Shown here: one piece after another, positions 41,988 through 51,890 of the stretch
How the letters are laid out: every line of letters begins with the position of its first letter
How positions within the stretch are numbered: position 1 is the stretch's first letter
Source of the DNA: Chondrus crispus
Taxonomy: Eukaryota; Rhodophyta; Florideophyceae; Gigartinales; Gigartinaceae
NCBI RefSeq assembly: GCF_000350225.1
Contig: NW_005179008.1
Location: forward strand, 165,093-229,092
Reading direction: 5' to 3'
Length of the DNA: 64,000 nucleotides
Translations under genes and position numbers: made by a program
The notes under the pieces: generated by a model
What the model was told of the DNA's origin: nothing
What the model saw: the letters and a program-made list of their open reading frames with translations, nothing else
The model's database searches: none

Positions 41988-42650
41988 TGTGGCATAACGG
42001 CGGTTCGCGATTAGATTTAGATCAGATCAATACGAACCACACGCGCGCACACGTGTACCCCCACGTGTACGGAGGACGCGGGACCACACGCGTACACGTG
42101 TAGGAGGCGCGTACCACCGCGCGCACAGTACGCGTCCCACACGTGTGCTGTCAGCCCCGACGGCTGACAGCATTACAGCGCGGGACGACCCGCGCTACAG
42201 TAAGTTACTACAGCATACCGGTACTGTAGTATTATGATAGACGCATTGTATACATTAAATACGAGCGCGACCGGCGGCGGGGTAGGTGGACAAGCACGGA
42301 CTTGTCCACGACCTACCGCCTAGGTTCGTCTTCCAGCTTAACTAACGAGCGCGATCCGCCTTCGCGCGCGCTAACCGGGACAAAGCGGGTAGGGGACAGC
42401 CGCGTACGCGAGCGAGCCTCGATCCGCCTCCGCCCGTCAGCGCTGGTACGTTACCCAGCGCTGCTCCGGGGCGTCGAGGCGTAGATCGGCCCGCGCGTAC
42501 GCTCGTCCCCGACCGTCCCGCTCTACCACGCTACCAGGGCCCGCTTCCCTGTCCCGTTAGCTGTGTGTTCTCCCTGTCTTCTCACCCCTCGTACGGGGTC
42601 TACGTCGAGCTAAGTATACACCCCTCTCCGTTGGGGGGTGTTATACTACA
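41988..42650 (+). repeat. 3' LTR of element 1
   Basis: Identical to the 5' LTR over all 663 bp as far as I could compare by eye. It is followed by the target duplication CCATT. Because ORF3 starts next to it on the other strand, this LTR or its border must hold an antisense promoter if ORF3 is expressed. Confidence 0.95.
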
Positions 42651-42655
42651 CCATT

Positions 42656-42994
42656 CAAATATTCGTACATTTCGAAATGATAATCAACGCGCTGCTTGTG
42701 CAACCCAGGGTTGCACATGTGGGAAGCCAGAAAGCAGGATCTACTCTCTTTGCCGTGCCATCATTACCTCCTTTGAAACAAATTTGCCCTTCGTTTTTCC
42801 AGAGTGCCAAACGTGAAATGGAATGAAGCAAGAAGTGCGTTAACACATGCACATGCAAAGCCGTGTAAATGTGCTTACAGCTACAAGTAGCACACGTTAG
42901 ACAAAGGAACGATGCAGAACGACGTTAAATTAATGTCGTGATCGCGTGATTGCGTGATCGCATGATTGCCAATCACAATGAATGGAATGGCCCT
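42656..42994. mobile_element. right half of the TIR element split by LTR element 1
   Basis: Ends with the inverted copy of 29291-29340 at 42937-42994, made of CGTGATCG, CGTGATTG, CGTGATCG and CATGATTG units and the terminal GAATGGAATGGCCCT. No ORF of note. Without the retrotransposon the two halves join at CCATT into a unit of about 550 bp. Confidence 0.6.
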
Positions 42995-43487
42995 CAGTCA
43001 CAAGTTTTTGACAGCTGTCATGAATACCGAAGAGATATGTTGCATGTACCACCTGCTGGCTAGATCAACACAGAAAAACAGATGCTCATCAGCTCGAAAC
43101 CGGGAGCAGCACCAAAAACGACGAACGCGCGCAACAGACCGGTGGTAAATCGGACAACACAGTGATGTAGCCAACCAAACAGGCTTCCAAGCAATAATAG
43201 TGGGTTTACGCTAACAGAATTCTACAACGATTTTTCAAAAATTCTGCAATACGTATTACAGGTGTAAACCAAAACAGAATTCCGCAATGCAGTCGTACGT
43301 TTCATTGCAGAAAAGTGACAAGTTAGTGAACACCTGTGCGCATCATTTGTGCGCGATGGCAAGGACAGGTATCTCAAAACTGCCTCCAAATCCTGACAAG
43401 TTGCAGCATGTGATGCTTTACTTGATAACTTTTTTGTTGACCTGTGCTGCTCATCCCCTCCCATCACCTCAACCCCCATTACTTATC

Positions 43488-44282
43488 ATGTCCGAGGTAC
43501 TTGCAAACGATGAAGCTCCCACTTCTCAGCCACAACCGAGCAAGGCCGGTCGACATTCGCGTTTTACTCCGGAGGAGGACATCGCAATTCTCCGAGAAGT
43601 CTCCGCCGCCAACGCCCATATATCCGCCTTCGGTGAAGCACGCCAGCGATACCAAGATGCAGCGAACAACATCAACGCGACAGTCCCACTTGCGCACAAA
43701 GTTACTTGGAAGACTGTCCGAGATCGCTACAAGAGAATGCAGGAAAACTTCGATCGCAACGACAACACAAACCGAAGAATGTCGGGCGTTGGCGGCGAGA
43801 TTGGAGAAATGGATGAACTACTGATGGCGATGCGAGAGGCAAGGGATGACTTGAATACAGAGAAAACCGCTAGGAAAACTGCAAAAGTCGAGCTGGACCG
43901 TAGAAAGGACGCCGTCGGTGAGGCTCTTGTAGCAAGATCTTTGAAGCGTGCAGCATCCGCGTCGGCCAGTGATGAAGATAGTATTATAGGGAGCGCCAAG
44001 AAATTGCGCCAAAGCCATATTGGCCATGGCGACGAGGATATGGAACATTTCACTGCGCAGCTCGGGCAAGTGGATATGGCACGAGTGAATCTTGATCGCG
44101 AACGGATGGATTTTGAAGGCGAGCGGTGTGCAATAGAACGAGCCGAGCGGGAGCAGGATCGTGTTGAAAGACGTGAAGAGGGTAAGCAAGAACGAAGCGA
44201 ATGACGTGAAGAGCGACTAAAACAGCAAGAACTTGAGCTTGAAAAGTTTAAGCTTCTGTTAGAGGCCTTTGCCAAAAAATAA
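43488..44282 (+). pseudogene. Myb/SANT-like protein of H1, C-terminal nonsense
   Basis: Start ATG 43488 (MSEVLANDEAP), the likely start because the upstream in-frame extension is in a different style. An N-terminal Myb/SANT-like DNA-binding domain covers about residues 25-95 (FTPEEDIAILREVSAANAH, WKTVRDRYKRMQENFD). The rest is charged coiled coil with a basic patch. A TGA at 44202-44204 ends the frame, but the same frame continues as REERLKQQELELEKFKLLLE to TAA at 44282 and matches the end of the H2 protein, so TGA probably replaced an Arg CGA. In PIF/Harbinger elements this partner binds the transposon ends and carries the nuclease into the nucleus. Confidence 0.75.
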
Positions 44283-45078
44283 ACGCAGCTTTGCTCCGCT
44301 TTGTTTAGTACAGAAAATCAAGAACGGCATCAAGCTGCACGGTTTTATGCTCCTCTATCGCCTGCTCATACACGTTTTTCACTCCATCTGTATCGCATGC
44401 TACCCTGTTCGCCCTCTTCTGCCTCTCCTATTTAATACAAGAGTGTCTACCTCTCTTTCAGTTTCATGATGCCTGTTTCATCTCAAACAGAATCACTGTT
44501 AGCCCCTTACTGCCAATCCCCTAATCGCCATATTGCGCTTCACCGCTTCGGTTCTGTCTTTTATCATCATCTGAAACCGAAATTCGCTTAACCGGAATTG
44601 GGGAGGGAGCGAAAGGCGGGGCAGGGGCGGTAAGCTTTGGAACGGGAAGCGGAGGTGCGCGGCGGCGAAGGACGGCCGGCTTATACCGTACGACGCGGGG
44701 TGGCAGCGGCGGTGTTACACTGTGTCGGAAGGGCGGGGGCCGGGGAGCGGGGGATTGCGTCAGTCCGCGTGCGGGCAACTTCCACCGGCGCGGAAGAGAT
44801 CTACGCGGGTGGTGAAGGGAAGCAAGGCGCTGTCCATTGGGGGGTCTGCGCGGGTACCGCGGGACTCGTGGAGCGCGGGCGGCAACGGAAGCGGCTGGGT
44901 GCCGCGGCGGACGCGTGGTGGCGCGGTAGCGGAGTAGTGGCTACCGCGGTTGGCTAACGCGTGTAACGCCCCATGCTACCCTGCAAGCCACCCATAGCGC
45001 GGCCCGCCCTCTATAAGACAGCCCCTATCCTCCCGCCCCCCGCCCCCGCCCAACAATCACCGCACCGCCGCACCCACC
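44283..45078. other. spacer in H1: AT-rich start, then GC-rich block
   Basis: The first 240 bp resemble the rest of the element. From about 44600 the DNA turns strongly GC-rich and stays so until about 45375. The end carries CTATAAGAC near 45012 and ACCATGATC at the ORF start, which looks like a promoter and start context. No ORF is supported before 45079. Confidence 0.5.
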
Positions 45079-45399
45079 ATGATCCGCCCCACCTCCGCCG
45101 CCCTCGCGTTCGCCCTCGCCGCCCTCCTGCCGCTCGCTGCGGCGCAGACCGAGGCCGACTTCCTGGCGCTGACGACGCCGAAGCCGAAGCCGTGCGCCAT
45201 GCTGTCCGTGTACACCACGCGCGCCGCCGCGTCGCAGCGTGACCTGGCCATGACGGCCGCCTACTGCGCCATCCTGAAGCGCCAGGCCCTGCACTTCTCC
45301 GTGCTCGTCCCCGACGCCTGCTTGGACCTGACGCCGGAGGAGGAAGCCGTCCCGACCCCCTCAATCCAGTCCGTAGCGATAAGATATGAATCAAAGTAG
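45079..45399 (+). CDS. putative secreted protein or captured gene fragment, 106 aa
   Basis: ATG 45079 opens an N-terminus with a textbook signal peptide (MIRPTSAALAFALAALLPLA, cleavage after AAAQ-type residues). The mature part has three Cys and no known domain (PKPKPCAMLSVYTTRAAASQ). The last 16 or so residues are in AT-richer DNA that belongs to the transposon, and the stop lies 5 bp from the stop of the convergent nuclease gene. The base composition differs strongly from the flanking Harbinger genes. I read it as the promoter and 5' part of a host gene captured by the transposon; a true small gene is the alternative. Confidence 0.45.
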   Translation: MIRPTSAALAFALAALLPLAAAQTEADFLALTTPKPKPCAMLSVYTTRAAASQRDLAMTAAYCAILKRQALHFSVLVPDACLDLTPEEEAVPTPSIQSVAIRYESK

Positions 45400-45404
45400 T
45401 GATT

Positions 45405-46589
45405 TTACTGTTTGTGCCCCAAATAGTGCTCTAATGTGGGAGGTGGGCAACCGAAATATTTGGATACTTGATTTGGGTACACGCAATTGCGCATGTTGCT
45501 GAGCAAGATAGCAGCCAGGTACAACGATCCCACTGGTGATTCGAAGACTTTCAGTTTTCTTTTGCAATCCACACTAGTAAAGTACAGCTTCAATTCTTTA
45601 AATATCCACTCCACAGTTATGCGGACAGAAGCCATGGCCTTGTTAAAAGCGACTTGTGTAGGAGTGAGATTGCTGCCTTGATAAGGCACTTCTATAAACC
45701 AACGCCTGTTATAGCCAGAATCCCCGTAGATACAGTACCGCTCCCCATCTATGTCAAGTATCTCTGGCAGATGTTCATTCAATCCACTGCGAGTGTACAT
45801 AGTCCGTTCATGCCGACGCCCCTCGATAGGACCATAAACGTGTAGAACCAGTCCATCAGGGCTATTTAATGCTTGAAACTTCAGCGCATGTTTTCGCTTA
45901 TGCCCGTTATATGCAACGCGTTGCATCTCATATCCCTTCGGTCTCGCGATCCCAATTACAGTCCCGTCTATGAAACCAACGCAGTTGTCGAGTGCATGAC
46001 TCTTTTCGTATATTGCAGAAGCGTACCCTGCTGCTCTTATTTCAATAAAGCCTTGACTCATTGATCCTTTAATTAGATTTTCCCTTGCATCCAGGAGATG
46101 CTCCATTCCTTCCCAAAAAATTTCCGACATCTGGGATGCGTGCTTTCCAAAGAATTCTTCCAGATCCCTCCATCTCGCTGGCGATGCTAATCGTCGCAGA
46201 ATAATGCACGTGGCTAGTAACGGTGTTACTGAAAACCGATTGCGATGGGTCCCTGTCTTACCAAAAGGCCATGCCACAGCAGTAATCATCTTGATGACAT
46301 CCGATTTCTTGAAACGAAAGTGAAGAAGCGCCTCACTTTCACTAAAACGGTTAAAGTTAAACGTGAATTGAGACACGCTGATTCTGTTTCTCCTCGCAAG
46401 GTGAAAGCTACGCTCCCTTTCCTCTCGCATCATGCGACTGCCAATGGTCGCAATTGAGTGGGTGCTTGTCGCCGCAGACAGACGGCCCTCCATGCGACGC
46501 AGACATACTTGCATAAACACATGACGCCATCGTCTCGCACGACGAGAAGTGGCCCCTATAGTGTGGTCTCGTTGACGACCGCCGGCCAT
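45405..46589 (-). CDS. HARBI1-like DDE nuclease (transposase) of H1, 394 aa, intact
   Basis: ATG 46589. A PIF/Harbinger transposase of the DDE_Tnp_4 type, which with the Myb-like partner cuts and pastes the element. The catalytic triad is visible: Asp208 (VGFIDGT), Asp290 (IYGDSGYN) and Glu327 (VEWIFKELK). An N-terminal basic region and a helix-turn-helix-like part (TPLLATCIILRRLASPARWRDLEEFFG) come before. The C-terminus ends NCVYPNQVSKYFGCPPP. Length fits HARBI1 nucleases. The frame is uninterrupted, so it could still act, possibly in trans for the damaged H2 and H3. Confidence 0.88.
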   Translation of the reverse strand: MAGGRQRDHTIGATSRRARRWRHVFMQVCLRRMEGRLSAATSTHSIATIGSRMMREERERSFHLARRNRISVSQFTFNFNRFSESEALLHFRFKKSDVIKMITAVAWPFGKTGTHRNRFSVTPLLATCIILRRLASPARWRDLEEFFGKHASQMSEIFWEGMEHLLDARENLIKGSMSQGFIEIRAAGYASAIYEKSHALDNCVGFIDGTVIGIARPKGYEMQRVAYNGHKRKHALKFQALNSPDGLVLHVYGPIEGRRHERTMYTRSGLNEHLPEILDIDGERYCIYGDSGYNRRWFIEVPYQGSNLTPTQVAFNKAMASVRITVEWIFKELKLYFTSVDCKRKLKVFESPVGSLYLAAILLSNMRNCVYPNQVSKYFGCPPPTLEHYLGHKQ

Positions 46590-46771
46590 CCTGCTTGTAC
46601 TCGCAATGATCCGAAGGCTACGGGGATCTAATACTCATTCTTATTCCCGCATGAAATTTGCGTAAACGAGTATCAAAATTCTGAAATTCAAGTTTCTGCA
46701 TTACAATTTCTGCATTGCTGTATCTCTATTCCACATATTTAATTCGAGAAATTCGTTATGCGTAAACCCAC

Positions 46772-47659
46772 AAATCACTAAACGATCCTTTTTCCCCTCC
46801 CCACGTCCGTGCCCCCGCAACTAACTCTTCCGATTCCTCGGTGTTATGCAAACTCCCATAGCCTTTCTTCTGCTCCACTCACAACCGACAGTCTCCTCCA
46901 ACCCATTCCCTTCCCTTCCAGAGCGCGTCCCACTCACCGTACTCTTCCATCTTGACCCATCGCCGCCCGTCGGTCATGTCAAAGAGCATCCCAGTTCATC
47001 CTATGGTGAGGACCGATGTCAATGCACTCTTTCGTCCGCGCACAGACACTGTAATCCCCGGTATTCTGACGACCACATCTGGGAGCGGGCTGTCCTTGAG
47101 GAATGCGAACCCTTTCGACTACCAATTGCTGTGTATTGGTTGCTCAAAGTGTACATGCTGTACATGAAGACCTCACAGGTCTCCAATGTTGCAACAGACA
47201 GTTACCGGTGCTATCTAAATCCTGCTATTTCGATTAAAATAACGAATCTAAAAAGGACACAGATTTGAGGGGTGCTCTGGATGACCCTGCTTTCCCGCCG
47301 CTGCTTTCCCCCCCTCTTCTGTGTTCCTAGCCGAACCGTGTTGCGTATTCCATCACGGCATCGAATGAAGTCGAAGCCGCGCCACTTGCGTGAGTACTCC
47401 TCCAACGGTATCTTTACCTATCCCAATTGGGAGCTTACGCTTTCCTACAATTCTGTGAAAATCCTTTCAAATATAATCTACTTGTGTCCGAAAAATCTGT
47501 TCACGATTTTTGCTCATGATGCTTGCGCGGTAGCTAACGCCGTACATCAGGATGGGAGTAATACAGCCGACCCTTCAGCGACAACTATGGGAGAAAAAGA
47601 CTTTTCCCTCACCGAATGCAAACGAAGAGCCTCGCTCTTTCGCGCTGCACTCGCAGTAA
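46772..47659. other. interval between H1 and H2, no gene supported
   Basis: Several overlapping ORFs (such as 46846-47268) lack recognisable features. AAATTC-rich words and the GAGCTTACGCTTTCCTACA sequence near 47441 recall the H1 terminal repeat and may be the left end of H2, but I could not find its partner. Confidence 0.35.
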
Positions 47660-48772
47660 TTGGCAAGCGACATGTTTGCATACAGCCGCTCAACTTCCGC
47701 ATTTGTATCACAGCACGCGTTCATCGTTGTCGCGTCTCGATACGTCGCAGAACAACAACAGGTCAAATTTTTGTTGGACAGGTCAAATCGTATTGCTACT
47801 ACTGACTTTTGGTTTAAGTTCAACCGTTTTGGTGATCGCTCAGCTTTGCGAAACTTCCGTTTTCGCGTTGGCGAAATCAAAAACTCGTACCAGTTCTAGG
47901 GTGGCCCTCGCCCAAACGCCAAACAACCCGTAACAAATATGGCGTGGATCCAATACTCGTAACATGCATACTTTTAAGACGCATGGCAGTGCCCGACCGC
48001 TGGGAGGACCTGGCATGCCTATTCGGAAAGCATCCCTCCCAGATGTCTGAAATATTCTGGGAGGGGATGGAGCATTTCGTTCAAGCGCAGGGACATTTGG
48101 TGTAGGGACCGGTTCCCGCACAGTACATAGAGAAGCGAGCGCAAGAGTTCAGCCAAGCCGTTAACGACAAAGGGGCAGCTATGCAAAACTGTATAGGATT
48201 TACTGACGGTACAATGGTCCGTGTCGCTATGCCCAAAGGCAACTTGTCGTTCACAACGGGCATAAAGAAAGCATTCATTAAAGTATCAGGCCGGAAACAC
48301 GCCCGATGGGATGATACTGCACGTGTATGGACCTGCGGAGGGTCGTCGTCATGATTGGCTTCTTTATGCGACGAGCGGTCTAGAGTCGAACATGGGGCAG
48401 ATTATGCTCTTGAATGGTACGCAGTACAAGATTTACGGAGATTCAGGATACAACTGGCGCGTCTTTGTGGAGGTCCCGTTTCAAGGCAGTGCTCTAAACA
48501 CGCACCAGAAGGCTTTCAACACCTCGATGTCGGGAGTGCGAATAACTGTAGAATGGATCTTCAAAGAAGTCAAAATGTATTTCCCGATCATCGACACAAA
48601 GCGCAAGATGAAACTATGCGAATCTCCTGTCGGTTTTCTATATATTGGGACTATGCTGATGTGCAATATGAGAAATTGTATGTACCCGAACCAGATTTCT
48701 GAGTACTTTAGAATGCGACCATGTGGCTTGGACGAATACATTCAGGAAAGAGGTGAGGTTTTTGAGGAGTGA
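47660..48772 (+). pseudogene. HARBI1-like nuclease of H2, stop and frameshifts
   Basis: Homology to the H1 nuclease runs through several frames. 47745-47880: FKFNRFGDRSALRNFRF. 47948-48100: ILVTCILLRRMAVPDRWEDL and QMSEIFWEGMEHF, then TAG near 48102. 48105-48240: NCIGFTDGTMVRVAMPKG. A short shifted segment (VVHNGHK) follows near 48245, and then 48272-48772 in a third frame: PDGMILHVYGPAEGRRHD, YGDSGYN, VEWIFKEVKMYF, ending NQISEYFRMRPCG. The DDE residues are still present but the reading frame is destroyed. Confidence 0.85.
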
Positions 48773-48940
48773 AGAACAAAGTCTTTTCCCGGCGAACAGT
48801 AGGCGAGCACAAGGGCGTTATGCAGCCCCGCAGGGAAGCCCCACCGATTACTTCGGCGACAACTAAAGAACGAACACTGAATGAATCTCAATCCAAACTT
48901 TCCAAAACTTATATATGAGACGTACAAATCCCACTGAGCC

Positions 48941-49756
48941 TCAGTCCGTCTTCTCCTTCAGAATGTCAAACATGATCTTAAACTTCTCTAGCTCGAGCTT
49001 TTGACTATCCTCACGCTCCTTTCGCCGCTCTTCACGTTCCTTCTGGCGCTCTTCTTGCTCTTGCGCATACTTCTCCTTCTGAAAGGCCAACTGGTCCACT
49101 TCAAGCTGAATTCTGGCCATATCAGCTTGTTTCGACTGCTCACCGAACAAACCCAGCTCTCCATTGACGTCCATTATCCCCGCCTGAAGTTTCTTTCGCT
49201 TTTTTCTCCCGCTGCCTTGAACCCCGTTCCCTCTACCGCTGCTCGCCCCACTGTCAGTTGCCTCTTCTTCATTGTCTGAGCTGTTTCTTTTAGATTTTCG
49301 ACAAAGTGCCATCTCGACTACGCGTCTACCCATCATTTCCTTCTCTTCTTCTCGCTTGGTCTTCTCATTCCTGTCTGCTTTCTTTTCCGTAAGAAAAGTG
49401 TCTCTCTCTTCTCGCATTTGAGATAACGCCTCATAGAGCTCTCCCATCTCCCCTCCCGCGATACCTGATAGACTGCTGTTTCTCTTATCTTCCACGTCAA
49501 ATTCCTCCTGCAGTCGTTTGTATCTGTCCTGTACGGCTTTCCAATTCACCTTCTGCGACATATGCGGGTTCTGATTAACGTTGCGAGCAACAATTTCAAA
49601 CGACTGCTTCACGTTACCATAACCAGCGACATGAGCGCGCAACGCGGCCACTTCACGTACGATGATTAGGTCCTCCTCCGGTAGATACTTCCCTCGCTTC
49701 CTAACACCTCGCAGCTCTCTATCATCAGTGTTGCTGGCGTCTAAAACCTCCGCCAT
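48941..49756 (-). CDS. Myb/SANT-like protein of H2, 271 aa, intact
   Basis: ATG 49756 (MAEVLDASNTDDRELRG). A Myb/SANT-like domain at about residues 22-95 (YLPEEDLIIVREVAALRAHV, WKAVQDRYKRLQEEFD), a Lys-rich nuclear-localisation-type patch near residue 190 (GRKKRKK), and a long C-terminal coiled coil of Glu/Lys/Arg (QEERQKEREERRKEREDSQK). It is homologous along its full length to the H1 protein. As the DNA-binding partner of a Harbinger nuclease it would recognise subterminal transposon sites. Its own nuclease is broken, so it could work with the H1 nuclease. Confidence 0.75.
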   Translation of the reverse strand: MAEVLDASNTDDRELRGVRKRGKYLPEEDLIIVREVAALRAHVAGYGNVKQSFEIVARNVNQNPHMSQKVNWKAVQDRYKRLQEEFDVEDKRNSSLSGIAGGEMGELYEALSQMREERDTFLTEKKADRNEKTKREEEKEMMGRRVVEMALCRKSKRNSSDNEEEATDSGASSGRGNGVQGSGRKKRKKLQAGIMDVNGELGLFGEQSKQADMARIQLEVDQLAFQKEKYAQEQEERQKEREERRKEREDSQKLELEKFKIMFDILKEKTD

Positions 49757-50050
49757 GTCGCAGGTGACAGGAAAATCTGAACGGCTGATGGTGTGTTCTG
49801 CGGATCAGGACCGATCTTGCATGACGAAGAGTAACGAAACCTAGAAATTGCGCCAAAACGTAAAGACACCTGTCTTAAAATTCAGGCAGAATTGTCGTGA
49901 GCAAATGGTTACTATTCCGCCACTCTGCTCACGTAGAGAACCAGAATTCTGTGAACACTGAAAGCACTGTAATGTTTTGCGCGATTTTTCGTTCATATTT
50001 GGCTCATGAACGGCAGTGTAAGCTCCCCAAATACCCCTTATGTCCTTCAA

Positions 50051-51024
50051 ATGAGCACTTCATCGCTGGCCACTCCATACTCTCCAGACGTCGCGCCCGT
50101 GATGGTCCCGAACTCTACAGCGCCAGTTGATGCGACCATACCACGCGCACAGTCTATGCTGGGATCCGCGAAGCGCATTCGGTTCAACGAGACATTCGAC
50201 CTCGTCCTCCTGCGCGCTTCCCTGACAACGGGAGAACAGGTGGCGCAATGGGGGAAGTCGCAAGCTCTGTTCGAAAAGTCGCAGAAGTTTTCCCTTCGTC
50301 GAGCCCGTCCAAGGCTATTTTATCTATATATAAAATAATCTTGGACGGGCTCGAAGATTTCCAAGTAGGTTGCACAGCAGGATTATAATCCTGCTGTGCA
50401 ACCTACTTGGAAATCTTTGAACGATCGCTTCAAAAAGCTGGTGGCTGACAGAAAGGCAGAATATTACAGCAACCGTCTTGCTTCTGGAATTTCAGAGGTG
50501 CATGGGGAGCGTGAGACTTTGCTGGATGACATAATATAGCAAATAGATGACAAGAAAGCTGAAAAGACAGAGAAGGATGAGTGAAGCGCTATGGAGAAGT
50601 CCTTGCAAGAAACAAGGAGGCCATTACATCGAGGTCACTAAAAAGCAAAGCACCAGGAAGCAGGAGGAAGCCAAACTTATCTCCCAGTGATGCATCGATC
50701 AACGACAGCAACGAAGAGATTAGAATGATTTCACGTGATTGTGAGTTGCGTAGAGTCAACAACAACAAGAGAATGCAGTTGGACGAAGAGAAACTCGATA
50801 TTTCAGAGCGCCGAGAGGAACTTGAAGTCGTGCAGTGGGAGCATTCTCGAGGGGCTGAAGAGCGCAGAATTCGTGTGGAAGAGCGCCGCGTTCCTATCGA
50901 GGATCGGCTTCTGGCTGCTGATTCTGAGGAGCGCCACCAGAATGCGGAAGAGCGTAACGCAGCGCTGGAGGAACGCAAGGAACTCGAAACTGTTCTCGGT
51001 GCGTTGGCCCGAAAACTAGATTAA
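50051..51024 (+). pseudogene. Myb-like protein of H3, disrupted by palindromes and stops
   Basis: ATG 50051 (MSTSSLATPYSPDVAP). The Myb-like domain starts at IRFNETFDLVLLRASL and AQWGKSQALFEKS, then the frame slips just before 50299 where an inverted duplication is inserted. Sense resumes after 50386 as NPAVQPTWKSLNDRFKKLVA and GISEVHGERETLLDDI, followed by stops near 50537 and 50579. The coiled-coil C-terminus is open from 50581 to 51024 (ERREELEVVQWEHS, EERHQNAEERNAALEERKEL). Its Myb type differs from that of H1 and H2, so H3 is a separate subfamily. Confidence 0.7.
50299..50416. repeat. two adjoining palindromes, one a perfect 62 bp
   Basis: The first dyad has 15-bp arms (50299-50313 and 50340-50354, TCGAGCCCGTCCAAG) around an AT-rich, itself nearly palindromic 26-nt loop. 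The second begins at the next base and is a perfect 62-bp palindrome (50355-50416), centred on GGATTATAATCC. The right arm is original coding sequence of the Myb-like gene; the left arm is its inverted copy. This looks like a template-switch event inside H3. Confidence 0.92.
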
Positions 51025-51149
51025 GCGGGGTGTAGTGACCGGCGCGAAGCGCCTAAAAAGAGAGGGGTCCGGGGGTGCGCCCCAGGCCGTCGAGGAAAAT
51101 TTTGACTACTGATGCGTTAATAGGGCTCCGCAGCTCCCAAAATGATGTT

Positions 51150-51890
51150 TTACCTGTTAAAGAAGGGCCACGCCAATGCTCGTATATTCCTGAAGTATTC
51201 TCCTACCTGACCACCACGCCCGAGGCGTGTCTTAAAATTAAGCAGCAGGGCAGAACATATGTACAGTAGGGATATCAGGGACTCTCCAGACTTAAGCTTC
51301 CTTTTCATATCCTGTGATGTAAACATCTGTTTCAAGACCTTGTAGCTCCACTCCACTGCCTCTCGCGCTGCACTCATCTTCTTGTTGTATTCGACTTCGG
51401 TGGGAGTCGCAATTCTTCCAGGAAAGACTATCTGGAGCCAAGAACGTAGCACATGAGCAGTATCTCCGTAAATGCAGTACTAAATGCTGTCAATGTAAAG
51501 ATGCTCCTCGAGCAAGGAGTCCATTTGGCTATTGCGATGCAGAGTCACATCATGTCCCCTCCCAACCTCCGGTCCAAATAAATGCATCATCAACCCATGT
51601 GGCGTCGTTATGCTCTGGTAAATCAAGCAGTGGAAACGTTTGTGACCTGAATACACACTCCTCTGAAAAGCTCCTGTGCCACTCGGTCGACACATCTGTA
51701 TCTTCGTACAACCCATAAACCCAACACAGTTTTTTAGCGGTGCATCGAGATCACGAACTGCTTGTGCGTACAAAGCTGCCCTATTTCCAATTAGATCAGA
51801 TCGTAATTGCGTGATCAGCTTAGCACAGTTAGATTGAAAGGTCTCTACAACTTCCCAAAATACGTCGCTCATAGCCGATGAAGTCATTCC
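51150..51890 (-). pseudogene. HARBI1-like nuclease of H3, truncated by LTR element 2
   Basis: Read from 51890 downward: SSAMSDVFWEVVETFQSN, LDAPLKNCVGFMGCTKIQM, YSGHKRFHCLIYQSI, MMHLFGPEVGRGHDVTL, then a TAG at 51480-51482, and after it, in the same frame, YCIYGD and AVEWSYKVLKQMF. The first catalytic Asp is lost (GFMGCT where H1 has GFIDGT). The N-terminal half is missing because LTR element 2 is inserted at the ATTCC site; it should lie to the right of that element, beyond the window. Confidence 0.8.

Larger units (their letters stand above)
29500..42650 (+). mobile_element. complete Ty3/gypsy chromovirus, LTR element 1, 13,151 bp
   Basis: It has two 663-bp LTRs starting TG and ending CA, identical as I read them, bracketed by a 5-bp target duplication CCATT (29495-29499 and 42651-42655). 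Inside, in order: a primer-binding-type TGG site, gag, pol with protease, reverse transcriptase, RNase H, integrase and a chromodomain, 1.8 kb without clear ORFs, a large ORF on the opposite strand, a polypurine tract, and the 3' LTR. The coding parts carry stops and frameshifts (see gag, pol, ORF3), so this copy is not autonomous. The chromodomain puts it in the chromovirus branch of Ty3/gypsy. Confidence 0.95.
43200..46771. mobile_element. PIF/Harbinger-like DNA transposon H1, 3572 bp
   Basis: A perfect 12-bp terminal inverted repeat GTGGGTTTACGC at 43200-43211 and, inverted, at 46760-46771; weaker similarity goes on inward (GAATT). It holds a convergent pair: a Myb/SANT-like gene (+) and a HARBI1-type nuclease gene (-), with a GC-rich insert between them. 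The expected 3-bp target duplication is not clear: the flanks read ATA and AAA. Confidence 0.75.
47660..49756. mobile_element. PIF/Harbinger-like unit H2 (minimum extent)
   Basis: A convergent pair like H1 but inverted: a broken nuclease on plus and an intact Myb-like gene on minus. The ends were not resolved, so the coordinates cover only the coding parts. Confidence 0.6.

Noticed and set aside
43197-46774. Three-base TWA target duplication for H1
   Set aside because: The flanks are ATA and AAA and do not match, so I did not claim one although the terminal repeat is clear.
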